Shown: in pieces, positions 11,633 to 23,711 of the stretch
Layout of the letters: every line of letters begins with the position of its first letter
Position numbering within the stretch: position 1 is the stretch's first letter
Origin: Cryptomeria japonica
Taxonomy: Eukaryota; Streptophyta; Pinopsida; Cupressales; Cupressaceae
DNA: 64,000 nt
Reading direction: 5' to 3'
NCBI RefSeq assembly: GCF_030272615.1
Contig: NC_081409.1
Location: forward strand, 618,869,255 to 618,933,254
Position numbers and translations under genes: made by a program
The notes under the pieces: generated by a model
Seen by the model: the letters and a program-made list of their open reading frames with translations, nothing else
The model's database searches: none
What the model was told of the DNA's origin: nothing

Positions 11633-12871
11633 TGTAAAGCGGAAAAATCAAACCCTAGTCGTTCTCCCCTCCCCAACTCCAAGGAGAGAGAAGGGAGAGT
11701 CACTAGGGTTGATGGTTTTCACTTAGGGGAGACTTTACATTCAAAAGAGGGGTTGAAACCCACAAGATCCAATCCCACACAATGCAGGATTGGATTCTAA
11801 ATGAGTTTCAAGGGTTGTGTCATCAAGGATACCCTCTTTTGTAAAGAATGTAGATAGAATGATTGAACTAAGAATGCATGTAAAGTAGGAAAGATTCGCT
11901 TATGAACAAAGATAGGGATACGGGATGAAGCTGTGGACCTGGAATTAGCAGTAAAATGTCGAGACGGTGCTGTTCTACAAATTTGAGCAAAATTTGACAG
12001 GATGATGGCGCCCGGCGTGCACATGGTTCTCCGAAAAATCCACGAAATGAAGGGGGATCTATTCGTCTCTGCACAAGGATTCCAGATCTTCAATTACAGC
12101 CATGTACCTGCAACCTACACACAGAAAAGAGAGGATGATTGGGGGGTTAGGGATGAGGGGTTTGCCTTTAGGTCAAACCCCAGTTTTGGAATTAACCAAG
12201 AAATGATAATGTTGTAAATGTAAATGTTTGTAATGTAAACAAGTACTGATACCTTGTTGTAAGAATGTTTGTATTCTTACATGCAAAGGTGTAATGTATG
12301 TTGTATGTGATCTCCTCTTCAATGGTTGAATCCTTGTCTTGAATGCAACACCTAGCCTTGAATGGAGACTTAGAATGCTCAATTGCTTGAAGGAATGCTT
12401 GAATGTTTGAATATCGCTTTCACGTCTTGCTCGCATATGTTTTCCTCTTTCTTACCTCCTCAAATGGGAGGGGAAATGTAGTTTATATACTTGTCAATTA
12501 GGGCTGATAGACTGATTTTCCTGACCTTAGGCCGACCAGGAAACATTATTTCCCGAATTGCAAACTTAAAGACCCGATGCCCAATAGAGAACGGGCCCAA
12601 AATAGGGCCAGGGACCAGGGCGCTGGGCGCCATGGTCTTGGGGGACTAGGGCGCTAGGCGCCCTAGTCTAGAAGGACCAGGGTGCTGGGTGCCATGGTCC
12701 CACCTCCCGGGATAGTAGGGTGCAAGGAGGGATCAGGCCAAGGTGCGGAAAATGTAGTTTTTGGTGTTGTAAATAGGTTTCAGGGTCTCCATTCAGGTTC
12801 AACGTTGTGTCCCCATCGTGAAGACCCAAATGCAGTCGAAATTGCAAGTGTCACAATTTTAGTACGCTACA
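11633..12871 (-). repeat. Gypsy element 3' LTR
   Basis: 1239 bp. On the plus strand it starts TGTAAAGCGGAAAAATC and ends TACGCTACA. It differs in length from its partner because it carries three, not one, copies of a 31-bp hairpin module (12612-12700) and lacks a 14-bp GTATGTT-type expansion near 12300. A TATA-like GTATATAAAC on the minus strand maps to 12481-12490. Confidence 0.95.
12612..12700. repeat. Triplicated 31-bp palindromic module in gypsy 3' LTR
   Basis: Three near-palindromes, each of the form GGACCAGGGCGC...GCGCCATGGTCC, lie at 12612-12638, 12644-12668 and 12674-12700. The second has compensating changes (GACTAGGGCGC...GCGCCCTAGTC) that keep the stem. The other LTR has a single copy at 23042-23068. 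Confidence 0.9.
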
Positions 12872-13619
12872 TTTAGCCCCCACTTTAGCGGGAGTATAAG
12901 CGTACGCTCATACTTTCGGTAAAGTACAAGGAAACAACATTGAAAAAATTTCACCACATCAAGGAGGCAAGATACACCAAGCCCCCAGTGGACTAAGGAT
13001 CTTACGAATTTGATTGACAAAGTAAAAGGGAAGATCATGAGGGAGAACCATGACTGTCAGTAGTAAGGTTCCCTCACTATGAGCCATGCAAGAAAGATAT
13101 CAAAAATTTTCAAGGCAAAGCTAAATTTGTCAAGAAATTTTCAAGTATCTTGAAAAGGTATGAACGGGATGTATGCCCCCCTACGTTAAAGCGATCGCAC
13201 ACGCCTCACTAGGGGTGATTTCTTTAACGTAGTGATACATATAAGAAATGAGAAAGGAGCATGTTATCACAAGGATTTAGCCCCCAAGTGTGAGATAAGC
13301 CCAAGGATAATAGACACAAAACACAAAGCACAAGGTGAATTCGCTTTCCTTGGGGTCAGTATGCTGTATGATAATTCATGTATATCATATGTATGTATGC
13401 ATAATTGTTCTTCATTCCCCAATCAAGGAAGGTCACCTAGAAGAAGGGAACACATGTGTCTTTTGAGTCAACATGAGAGAGACCAAAAGAGATCTCAATG
13501 TTTTGCATCGTCCTCAAGTAGACAACACTAAGGACAACAAATAGAAGAATGAGAATAACACATAGAAGAAGTAACAAAAGAGATCAAGAGAGGAGGAGAG
13601 AGTCTGCTATGCTAATGAA
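12872..13619 (-). other. Gypsy 3' non-coding region and polypurine tract
   Basis: From the gag-protease stop to the 3' LTR. On the minus strand the LTR-adjacent tract is AAAGTGGGGGCTAAA (complement of 12872-12886). No conserved protein domain is seen. This is where an autonomous element would carry reverse transcriptase and integrase. Confidence 0.75.
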
Positions 13620-15239
13620 CTAGTCTAGCATGTCATCTACCCCCTGATCTTGCTGATCAATATTTTGGGAAGGTACGAAACACGCTAGAGGAGGAACATC
13701 CAACATAGCAGATGGAGCTATCACAAGATCCAAACAAGGGCTATGTTCATGTTCTGAGCCACGTTGTTCTTGTCTAGGAGCTAGGATAAGTGCTTTAGAA
13801 AATTCGTTAGATAAATGGTTATCAACATCAACATATTCATATTCACTATCAGAATGAAGAGGAGTAACATCAATAACATTTTCATCTATATCATCATCAA
13901 GATTTATAAAAATAGGATCTTTAACTTGCATAGGATCAAGACCATCATGCATCTTATGTTTAGTAGATTTCGGCTCAATCGTCAGCTGAGGAGAAAATAG
14001 AATAATACTGGCTGAAGGTGTTTTTGGGGATTGCAAAGTTTGAGAAGCAGCTGCCTGAGCTCTAAGATGATGCTTTCGTCGGCATTCACGTGCAGAAAGA
14101 TTCCGTCTAGTCTTAGTAGGAAGTTGAGAAGATTGAGGAGGAGGAATGTTCTCATCCTTATCACTTGGGTGTTTAGGTTGTGGTCTCTTAGGTTGAACAA
14201 TAGGAGAAGAGGAAGGTCTCTTCTCTCCATAAGAGGAAGGAGGAGGAATTGCTCCATATAAGGGAGGAATATTTGGTTTAGGAAGGAGACCAAGTCCATC
14301 ATGATGAGGAGGGATAGGTCTACTTTTAGGAAGTTTATTAGATATAGGCATAGTCACATTCATAGGAATGGGTTGGGAATCTTCTTGAGGAAAGACATTA
14401 GTTTTATCTTTCAAAGGAAGAACTTCCTTCTCAAGAATGATAGGAATGTCAAGTTTGGGTGTTCTAGGTTCACTTAGAGATAGGATCATATCTTTTTTCC
14501 ACTTTTGATAAGATTTGAAAAGATGATCACTTCGTGGAGGAAGAGATTGGAATTGTTTAGGCCAAAAGTAATCAATAGGAATGCTAGAAGTTCTTTCAGC
14601 TGGTTTAAAGAGACTATGATTGACAATAACAACTTCACCATTATGGGGAAATTTCAAACACTTGTGAATAGGAGAAGCAATAGCTTTCATGGAAGATAGC
14701 CAAGGATAGCCTAGCTTCACACGAAATTGTTCGGATGATGGAATAATAGCAAAGCCCACATCAAGGGATTTGTTATGGACCTCAATAGGTAATGTAATAG
14801 AACCAATTGCAGGAGAAGAAAATGCATCAAATAGTTTCACAACCACATTTGTTTCATCATAGATCACTTGATTCAATTGCAAAGTAAAAAGAAATTCTTC
14901 AGTAATGATATTAACCATACAAGAAGGATCAATAAGCACTCCACGGCAAGGTGTATTCTTGACTTTTGCAACTATATATAAAGGACCATCAGGTGCCCTG
15001 ATAGTTTCACTAGAATCAAAGGTGATGGAAGGTTCTTTAGGGATTTTCTACTACTCTACAAAGTTAATCACATTCGGAGTCATAGACACAAGATCATCAG
15101 GTGAGACAGAGGAATCATTGGTATCAATCGCATTAGAGGTATGAGAAGGTAATGGATCAGTAAAAATCTGAATATTTTGGTTAGGAGGAGCTACAGATGT
15201 GTTGCCTTTATCATTCACGCCAGAAACAGAAATAGTATT
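13620..15239 (-). pseudogene. Gypsy gag-protease ORF, distal part: aspartic protease and proline-rich tail
   Basis: Continues the gag frame exactly once the solo LTR and one target duplication are removed. A linker is broken by one in-frame TAG (complement at 15051-15053). Then comes a retroviral-type aspartic protease: LIDPSCMVNII is the active-site turn, with DPS where D-T/S-G or DPG is usual, followed by the beta-strand run VKLGYPWLSSM typical of plant gypsy proteases. About 300 further residues are low complexity, rich in Pro, Ser and Lys (PPSSYGEKRPSSS, PKRPQPKHPSDKDENIPPPQ), then an acidic stretch (NLDDDIDENVIDV). The ORF ends ...DDMLD with a stop at 13620. No RT follows. The altered active site may mean the protease is inactive. 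Confidence 0.82.
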
Positions 15240-17739
15240 ATTATTGTGAGGCCTCACCTCGACTCAGTTTGACATTCAGTGGATTTTATATTTTAGACTA
15301 CTATGGATACTTTGTTTTGATGCATTTTGAGATTTAGAACTTTTATGTTTTCAGGATATTGGATAACATTGCTATGAATTGATGTTTTACTTACATGCTT
15401 TATGAGATAGAACACTACATGATTATTAGAAAGAATGATATTGCATTGATAGATGTCGTTAATGAATTTGCAGGACTTTACTTTGAATATAGAACTATGA
15501 TGTATGTTTAGTTTATGTGAATTGGGATGAAAATTGCTTATGCGAATTTGCTTGACAAAAGTTGTATTCAATCTGTGCAGATGGAAATTGTATGCAAGTA
15601 ATGATGTGCATTGTTATATTATTGAATTATATTTTATATGAATATTTGGGAGTACTAATGTGTAAATTGAGATGCGCAGGAAATTTACCATGTGACCATG
15701 GAAAATTACGGAGAATCAAACCTAGACTTATGTATGTTCGTAAAGCCAGGGTTTGTCTATTTGGAGAGACAACACCCCGTTTGTGTTGTATTTTATTCGT
15801 AACTGTATATGCTGCATGAGTGTTAAGTGTTAATTAAATTTTAATGTGTAAAAACCTCAAGAGACAACTTCATGTTTTATTTTTGTAAAAGTGTTTTAAT
15901 TGTGTCACTTGACACGTGTGTATTTAAATTTAATTATTTTGTCTCTTGGAGGGAAAGTGTTTAATTATAGTTCTTTAATAAATTAATGTGTTGTCATAAA
16001 TACTTTGGGAATATAATATTTGGAGTGGTCAACTTATGTTTGACCCGAAAATAAACTTCAGAGGGGTTTAAAATGGGTTAAATGAACACCTAGGGGTAGT
16101 TTATTAGGGTTTCCTGAAGCCCATAAGGTATACCTAGGGGTTAGGGGTAATTTTAGGCAAGTTTCTACTTTATTATGATCTTTTTAACGCTTTAAAAATT
16201 GGTTTTTTTGAGTTGAGCGAAAATTGAAAATTGAAGTGAAAATCAAATCCAGATTTTCCCTCTTGGAAGGAAAGTCTTTTTGGCATTTTTGCTTTCTTCC
16301 TTCTTTTTGTTGATTTTTCTTAGAATCCTGTGAGAACTTAGTGAGTGAGCTTCTTAAGGAAGATTTTTGGGGAATAGCTGGTTAATCACCCACTCTCCAT
16401 TTTTGGAGACAGAAGAAAATTTGGAAGAAAAATAATGTTATGGGATAAAGAAATTGATTAAGGAAAATAAAGAATTGTGGATTGGGCAGCTCTTCTTCAG
16501 ATATCATTATAACCTTTGGGCAGATTAAGGTTGGTTTCATTTTTATTTTTAATGACCTGTTTTTGTTTAATTCTGAAAGTTGTTGAATAAGAAAATCTGT
16601 ATTCTTGAAAATGAAAGTTTGAAAATCTTTTGGTTTTGTTTTATGAATGAATGTGTTTTGGGAGTTTTCTCAAGATCTCTCTTTCTCTTGGGAGAGAAGA
16701 GGATCTTGAGGGTGGTAGCAGTGACAGCCCTCGAGTGAGAGACTCTCTTTAGAGAGCGATCACAAGGGATCTTTGTGTGACCCTTGCTGCATGGCCTGTT
16801 TGTGCAATGGGGGTCATAAGGAGGGTTATAAGGCTAGAATGCCTTTGGGGGGCATAAGGATTATGGGGTTGAGATTTGATATTTTATTTGTGCCATGAGG
16901 TGGCTTCTTGTTATTTCATACTTGCAGAATTCTCCTCAGGGTATTTGGTCCACTACCACCCTTGAAAATGTTCACCACCAGAGTGTGGTGCTGTGAAAGC
17001 CAGGTTGGGAATGTGTCTGGAATATTTGTATGCTTTGTGTTTCTTTGTGTTTTCCTGTTTGTACCCATCTAGGAATTGGTTCTCCGAGCTCGGGGGTGGC
17101 TACCAGTTAGCCTAGGCTGGGAGGTGAGCACTCCGTGGTCAGTTTTGTGTTTTCTATTATGCAGGAAATTCGGAAGAAAGAGGATAGGATTCATGAAAGA
17201 TATTCAGAAGATTGTATTTGAAGAAATTTGAATTCAGTTGCAGATGTATGTTTAAAGTTGTTGTAAATGAATGCCTCAAATTCAAGAGAAAGGAGAAGCA
17301 AGTTGAAATTTGTAATAGTAGACTTGAAATCTTAATGTTGTGACTGTTTAGAGAAATCATTCTGTAAATTTGGTAGAATATTTTAGAGATGTATTAAAGG
17401 AAGAAAAGCTTGTTATTTCTACTTCTGGTTTATAAAAAAAAGGGGTTTAAATTGTGTTGCATGCAAAAAGCTTCTTGTATTATGGAAAGAAATAAAAGAT
17501 TTGTTTTTCATTTTGACTTTAATTATATTTCACTTGTGGCAAATAAAAGATTATTGTTGTTGAAAGATTTCTATGTATTTTTTTATAAAAAAAAAAAGGT
17601 TGTTTTAAGTGAATATTCTATTTTAAAAAAAAGAATATATAAATGGATTTCTTTATTTCCAGAAAAAGTATAATGTAGCTTTATAAAATACCTTGAATTG
17701 TATTTTTGTTAACATTGATTTAAAAGCTAGCTTTATAAA

Positions 17740-17856
<117 letters not shown>

Positions 17857-18134
17857 CTATTTTTTTTTATTAAACTTAATGTTATCTTTTTTCTTTATTA
17901 TATTAGTTTAGAATTCTGTATGTAAAATTCTCTTCAAAAAAAACCTTATATAAATTTATATTGAAATAAATTTCATTTTTATTTTTACTATGCTTATTTA
18001 AGTTATTTATAAATATATATATATATATATAAATATATATATATTTATATATATATATATATACATATAAATATTATTATGTATTTTATTTTAAAAAAAA
18101 AATCTAAAACGAAGTTTAGGGGTCCCCGCGGGCT

Positions 18135-18336
18135 CCTCTGTGCATACGCACAGTGGACGTCTGCGCGGCGCCCACTGTGTGCACGCACAGTGGAGCCGCT
18201 TGCGGCTTCCACTGTGTGGGCACACAGTGGACGGCCGCGGCCGCCACTGTGTGGCCACACAGTGGTGCCGCCAGCGGCGCCCACTGTGTGGGCACACAGT
18301 GGAGCCGCGGCGCCCACTGTGCGCTCACACAGTGGC
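18135..18336. repeat. GC-rich palindromic minisatellite, six units of 33-37 bp
   Basis: Six units start at about 18135, 18172, 18209, 18244, 18281 and 18314. The core is a 22-bp inverted repeat, CCACTGTG-N6-CACAGTGG. The spacers between cores are variable GC-rich sequence (GCCGC, GGCGCC types). The array is an island of very high GC inside an AT-rich LTR. Most units could fold as strong hairpins. It has no stops in several frames, which yields spurious ORFs on both strands. Confidence 0.93.
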
Positions 18337-19048
18337 GCGCACGCGGCCGGATCCGTTTTTCTCCCCCGTGACCTACATTAAAATATTAATGGAATTCATG
18401 GTCGCCAAGGGCTTCGGCCCGGCCATGAAGTTTAACAGTTTAAAAAAAATATAATAATATAAAGGGTTTAAAACCCTAACCGAGTGGAGGTTAGGGCAGG
18501 TTAATGTTAATTAAAATAATAATTAAATTATTTACCAGTTTAGTTAAATATACATATATATATGTTTCCATAAATACATATGGAAATTATATATATATGT
18601 ACATAAATGTATGAATTTGAGCATTTTTGTATAAGTAATTAAATTTTAAATATATAAATATATGCATAATCAATTAGGTATATATGTATATATTTATTTA
18701 ATCCTGATTTTAACTTTGGTTAAATTATAAAGAGAAATATAAAAGGATTAAAAAGACTATATAGTCTTAATGGAGGATAAATTAAAATATCTCTCCTAAT
18801 ACTTTTAGTATGATTAATTTAATCAAACTATTAATTAAATATCTTTCGGAGATAAAATTTAAACCAGTAGGTTATTCCGCGATTAGAATATAACTGATTG
18901 TCGATGCTTCGTTCGTTTCAGAATGAGCTCGAATTTATTGATGGAATTTTCTCTAGCGCTTGTCGCAAGAGTGTGCTTTTAAATTAAATTAATATCCTTT
19001 TAAAAAAAAAAAATTGTTCCGTTTTTGCCCTAAATTTTGGGCATGACA

Positions 19049-20863
19049 ATTATCAATCAAATCTTGAATTTTACCCTTTAAAGCAAAACATTTTTCAGTA
19101 TCATGCCCAGGATGACGATGAAATTTACAAAAAGATTTGTTATCAAAATAGGGTGAATTAATCTTTGCAGGATCTATTTGCCTTATAGGAGGAAGAGTAA
19201 GCACATTTTGTTCCAATAACTTATTCATAATACTATGCAATGATTCATTCAAAGGAGTAAACTTTCTTTCTTTCTTGAAAAACTTAAAAATAGGAGGCAC
19301 ACCTGATGCTGCATTCACATTGTTGTTGATGATGTTTTCATTGAATTTAATGGACTCTCTGTTCGGTTTAAACTTCCCAAATGGTTGTTGACTACTATCA
19401 CCCTTATCACTTGGAGCCATAGGATTTGCTTGTTCCATTTGACTCACAGTCAGTTGATAATTGTGAAGAGTTGCGCACAACTGTTGGAAAGAAGTAAACT
19501 CAAAAAACAGAAGTTTTTCTCTAATATCTTTTTGTAAATTAGAAGTAAAGATTCTTTGAATATCATTGTCAGGTACTGGAAAAGAAATTTGAGCATACAA
19601 ATGCTTATATCTACCAATGAAATCAGTCACTTTTTCTTTAACACCTTGTTTACAATGCATTAAATCAATCAAAGTAACTTTAGGACTTATATTGTTTTGA
19701 AATTGTTGAATAAAAGCATTTGCAAGTTGTTCGAAAGAAGTAATAGAATAAGAAGGCAACGAGCAATACCATTGTAGGGCTTTATCTCTTAATGTTCTAG
19801 TAAATAGTTTTGTAAGCAACCTTTGGTCATAAGCAAAATCAGTACATATTATTTGAAAGGTCTTAACATGTGTTAGAGGATCACCCTTACCATTATAAAG
19901 CTCCAATTGCGGGATTTCAACATGTTTAGGGGGGATAGCTCGAACAATGTCAAGAGAAAGTGGGCTCGCAACATCAAATGTGGGCACACTAGACTTAGAT
20001 TGATTCATAGAGGCAATTTGTTGCTGTAAAGAAGAGACAATTTGTGCAAGATTGTTAATGGTCGCTTCAGTCAAAGAGTTCATATTAGACATGTTAGATT
20101 GTGATGGAGGTATTATGTTATTGAAAGAAAGTAGAGAGTAAGGTGGTGGGAAACTATGATAGTTAGTCATAGGAGATGATTGGAAAGGAGGAACACTACA
20201 AGGAGGAATGGAAGGGTTAAATGAATTGCCCCCTTGTGTCATGTTCATTTGTGGAGATGTAATAGGGACACTCATTGAAGGAATGAATGAAGAAGTCGGA
20301 TTGAATGAAGGAAGAGGGTTGATTGAAGAAGAGGGATTGCCCCCATGACTGGTGATCATAGGTGGAATGTCTTGTATTGAAGTAGTCATTATGTTTGATG
20401 TAAAAGTAGGTATACTAGCAATAGGAGTTGTCAAAGGAATAGAATGATTAACTTGAGTAGGAGGTTGTGTATAACCTAAAGTTTTGGCACAACTCTTCAT
20501 AGGCATCACGTTCGAATCCACAATGTGTGCAATACCACACAAAATATCAATTCCATTCTTATCACTTTGAACTATACGTTTTAGACCCTCAATTAATGAA
20601 AGAGCTTGACTATCGGGGTATTCTTGAGACATCCATTGTCGAAAATCATCAAATTGGTTATCCAATTTCAAAATTTGTTCTACAAAAACCTCATGGAGAG
20701 CTTCTTCATCATTAAGAGGATTAGAGGAATTACCCATGTCCTCGTTAAAAAGGCCATTCAAATTAGGTTCCATCTCCTCGGTAATTACACCTTGGAAAGA
20801 CTTAATTCTAAGGCTTTGTCTAACGAGAATAGTGTAAGTAGGACTTATTGTTGTAAAACTCAT
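19049..20863 (-). pseudogene. Gypsy gag (proximal part of the gag-protease ORF)
   Basis: ATG is the complement of 20861-20863, and 605 uninterrupted codons run to the solo-LTR insertion. The N-terminal third is acidic, then Pro/Ser/Thr/Asn-rich low complexity. A Retrotrans_gag-like capsid domain lies at about residues 310-480 (YNGKGDPLTHVKTF, DKALQWYCSLP, SFEQLANAFIQQF, VTDFIGRYKHL). Near residues 580-600 is a CCHH/CCHC-like zinc site, FCKFHRHPGHDTEKCF. This is the structural protein that packages element RNA. The frame passes unchanged into 15239-13620 after removing the insertion, so the inserted LTR is the main lesion here and the gag part has no stop or frameshift. Confidence 0.9.
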
Positions 20864-22048
20864 GCACTAAAGAGAGAGAGAAGATTTTGAATTTTAGAGA
20901 TAGCAAATTTCAATAAAATCAGCCAATCTCCTAGATTTAAGCTGTTAAATGCAATCAGGACAATCTCTCGAAATTTCAGAAAAAATGTCAGGGACCGTGG
21001 CGAACGGAGTGCACACGGTCCTTGCAACTTTTTTCAAAATTTTCAGGGATGAAAGTTATGATGATTTTAAAGCTAATCTGAAAAAATTGAGTGATTTTAC
21101 AATCTGTAGATAAGCCAAATTAAAGTTGCAATCTCAAAATTGAACTCTACCAAGATTGTTGAAAAATATAAAATTCGAATTTTGAAAAAGAGAGGGAAAC
21201 TAAAATTTTGAATTTTATGATTTTAGAGGGAATACTGAAAGCAATGCAGGCTTTGAAATTTAAAAGTTGACTCAATTTCACGCAAAATTCAATTTTGAAA
21301 GTGGAAATCAAGGTTGTTGCAATAAAACACTTAATTTCAAAAGTCACAAATTGCCAAAAATTTGAATAAAGCACTGAAATTTCGAATGAATACCAACACA
21401 CTTTTCAGATTTAGGACTGTAAGAAACACAATTTTGATATGAATTTAAATTTCAATGATTTTTGAATGATTATAAGCCTTTATCCGAGCAATCACTAGAC
21501 CAACTTTGACTTTAATTTTGAAAGTGTTAAAATTGATAAAATCAGCCAAAATTCTGGATTTTAGCAAAAAAATACAGTAACATCTGGCTCCCGAAATTTC
21601 GGAAAAAATGTCAGGGATGATGGCGCTCGGGGTGCACACGGTCCTCGCAACTTTTTTCCAAATTTTCAGGGATGAAAGATATTGTGATTTTATTGCGGAA
21701 TCCAAAGTTACAGCTGATTTGGAGGTGTTTTGATTAGTGAAATTATCAGTCAAAGGTTGAATCAAGAAGGTCTTAAAAATTAGGGTTTTGACATTTAACC
21801 ACTTAATTTTCAGAATTAAAGCACAAATATGAATTGACAATTTGTAATAGAAGGGTAGATCTGAAACAAGCATTAACAATTAAACATTCCACAAGCTTAA
21901 TTACTAAAAAGAAAATTTTAGGGTTTTTATGCAATTAGCCTCTAAAATTTGCAAAAGATCAAACATGGAAATATAATTAGGAAAGCAAAATTTTCAGATC
22001 TAACCTTGAATAATCAGAATGAGGATGTTCACGTCGGGTTCACCAAAA
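20864..22048 (-). other. Gypsy 5' leader with duplicated block and PBS-like site
   Basis: Untranslated region between the 5' LTR and the gag ATG. The PBS-like site next to the LTR reads TGGTGAACCCGACGT on the minus strand (about 22031-22046); I cannot name its tRNA. Two ~155-bp blocks, 20921-21077 and 21535-21689, are direct repeats, both containing AATGTCAGGGA and GTGCACACGGTCC. The leader is A/T-rich with no long ORF. Confidence 0.75.
20992..21021. repeat. Perfect 8-bp-stem hairpin in gypsy leader
   Basis: GGACCGTG, a 14-base loop, then CACGGTCC. The same module in less symmetric form occurs at about 21613-21643 in the leader, at 22415-22445 in the 5' LTR and at 11999-12029 in the 3' LTR. 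Confidence 0.85.
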
Positions 22049-23239
22049 TGTAAAGCGGAAAAATCAAACCCTAGTCGTTCTCCCCTCCCCAACTCCAAGG
22101 AGAGAGAAGGGAGAGTCACTAGGGTTGATGGTTTTCACTTAGGGGAGAATTTACATTCAAAAGAGGGGTTGAAACCCACAAGATCCAATCCCACACAATG
22201 CAAGATTGGATTCTAAATGAGTTTCAAGGGTTGTGTCATCAAGGATACCCTCTTTTGTAAAGAATGTAGATAGAATGATTGAACTAAGAATGCATGTAAA
22301 GTAGGAAAGATTCGCTTATGAACAGAGATAGGGATACGGGATGAAGCTGCGGACCTGGAATTAGCAGTAAAATGTCGAGACGGTGCTGTTCTACAAATTT
22401 GAGCTAAAGTTGACGGGACGATGGCGCTCGGCGTGCACACGGTCCTCCAAAAAATTCGCGAAACGAAGGGGGATCTGTTCGTCTCTGCACAAGGATTCCA
22501 GATCTTCAATTATAGCCGCGTACCTCCAACCTACACACAGAAAAGAGAGGACGATTGGGGGGTTAGGGATGAGGGGTTTGCCTTTAGGTCAAACCTCGGT
22601 TTTGGAATTAACCAAGAAATGATAATGTTGTAAATGTAAATGTTTGTAATGTAAACAAGTACTGATACCTTGTTGTAAGAATGTTTGTATTCTTACATGC
22701 GAAGGTGTAATGTATGTAGTATGTTGTATGTTGTATGTGATCTCCTCTTCAATGGTTGAATCCTTGTCTTGAATGCAACACCTAGCCTTGAATGGAGACT
22801 TAGAATGCTCAATTGCTTGAAGGAATGCTTGAATGTTTGAATATTGCTTTCGCGTCTTGCTCGCATATGTTTTCCTCTTTCTTACCTCCTTAAATGGGAG
22901 GGGAAATGTAGTTTATATACTTGTCAATTAGGGCTGATAGACTGATTTTCTTGACCTTAGGCCGACCAGGAAACATTATTTCCCGAATTGCAAACTTAAA
23001 GACTCGATGCCCAAAAGAGATCGGGCCCAAAATAGGGCCAGGGACCAGGGCGCTGGGCGCCATGGTCCCACCTCCCGGGACAGCAAGGTGCAAGGAGGGA
23101 TTAGGCCAAGGTGCGGAAAATGCAGTTTTTGGTGTTGTAAACAGGTTTTGGGGTCTCCATTCAGGTTCAACATTGCGCCGCCATCGTGAAGACCCAAATG
23201 CAGTCGAAATTGCAAGTGTCGCAATTTTAGGACGCTACA
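22049..23239 (-). repeat. Gypsy element 5' LTR
   Basis: 1191 bp, plus-strand ends TGTAAAGCGG and GGACGCTACA. Nearly collinear with 11633-12871. A TATA-like GTATATAAAC on the minus strand maps to 22911-22920 and is the likely promoter of the gag transcript. It is followed after the exact CAGAA duplication by Copia-B RNase H sequence. Confidence 0.95.
22911..22920 (-). promoter_or_regulatory. TATA-like box of the gypsy 5' LTR
   Basis: GTATATAAAC on the minus strand, ~320 bp into the LTR and conserved at 12481-12490 in the partner LTR. Start site not determined. Confidence 0.5.
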
Positions 23240-23244
23240 CAGAA

Positions 23245-23496
23245 TTGGTAAGAATTTTCAGTGATAACACAAGTTCTATAAATATTTCTAAGAACTCGAT
23301 GTTGCATGCTAGAACAAAGCATATAGTGCTGAAGTATCATTTCCTGAGAGAGAAAGTGCAAAGTAAAGATGTGTCACTAGAGCATGTATCTACTAAGAAA
23401 CAACTAACATATATTTTTACTAAAACTCTACCTAAGGCTACATTTGAGTCTCATAGAGGTAAGTTAGGGGTTGTAACCCTAGATGAAGTCAATTAA
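23245..23496 (+). pseudogene. Copia-B RNase H C-terminus (distal piece)
   Basis: Resumes Copia-B after the gypsy insertion: IFSDNTSSINISKN, HARTKHIVLKYHFLREKV, LEHVSTKKQ, YIFTKTLPKATFES and LGVVTLDEVN, with the natural stop TAA at 23494-23496. This half contains no stop. An open frame also runs into it from the gypsy LTR (22921), which is an accidental fusion. Confidence 0.9.
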
Positions 23497-23711
23497 GAAG
23501 ATGTGAAAGACATCAATCCTGGAGCCTATTGAAAATATTGAAAAGGATTGGTGTAGAGTAGAGCTACTCCATAGGGGGATAAACTAATTGCAAATTGGTG
23601 TAGCATGGATGAGAACAAGAATGGTTTACCTTCACTTTGGTATTGTTATCAAAGGGGGAGAAGAAGTGTATATGATTGATAGCCAGTTACCAGATGAAGA
23701 CATAGAGATAC
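23497..23711 (+). other. Copia-B 3' non-coding region
   Basis: Holds the purine tract AAAGGGGGAGAAG (23651-23663), which follows TTGTTATC and lies ~50 bp before the LTR. The usual LTR-adjacent tract is not recognisable and the LTR start itself is eroded (AATTGACA for TGTTGGCT). Confidence 0.65.

Noticed and set aside
13232-13531. Plus-strand ORF of 99 codons in the gypsy 3' region
   Set aside because: Wrong strand for the element, no recognisable domain, within non-coding sequence next to the PPT.
13815-14302. ORFs in other frames over the gypsy protease tail
   Set aside because: Shadows of the Pro/Ser-rich, low-complexity part of the gag-protease frame.
15562-15819. Plus-strand ORF of 85 codons in the solo LTR
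   Set aside because: No domain, and located in an LTR with no other coding signal; chance length.
18045-18454. Overlapping ORFs of 70-104 codons on both strands in several frames
   Set aside because: They arise from the GC-rich palindromic minisatellite, which lacks stops in most frames; the peptides are repeats of the 35-bp unit.
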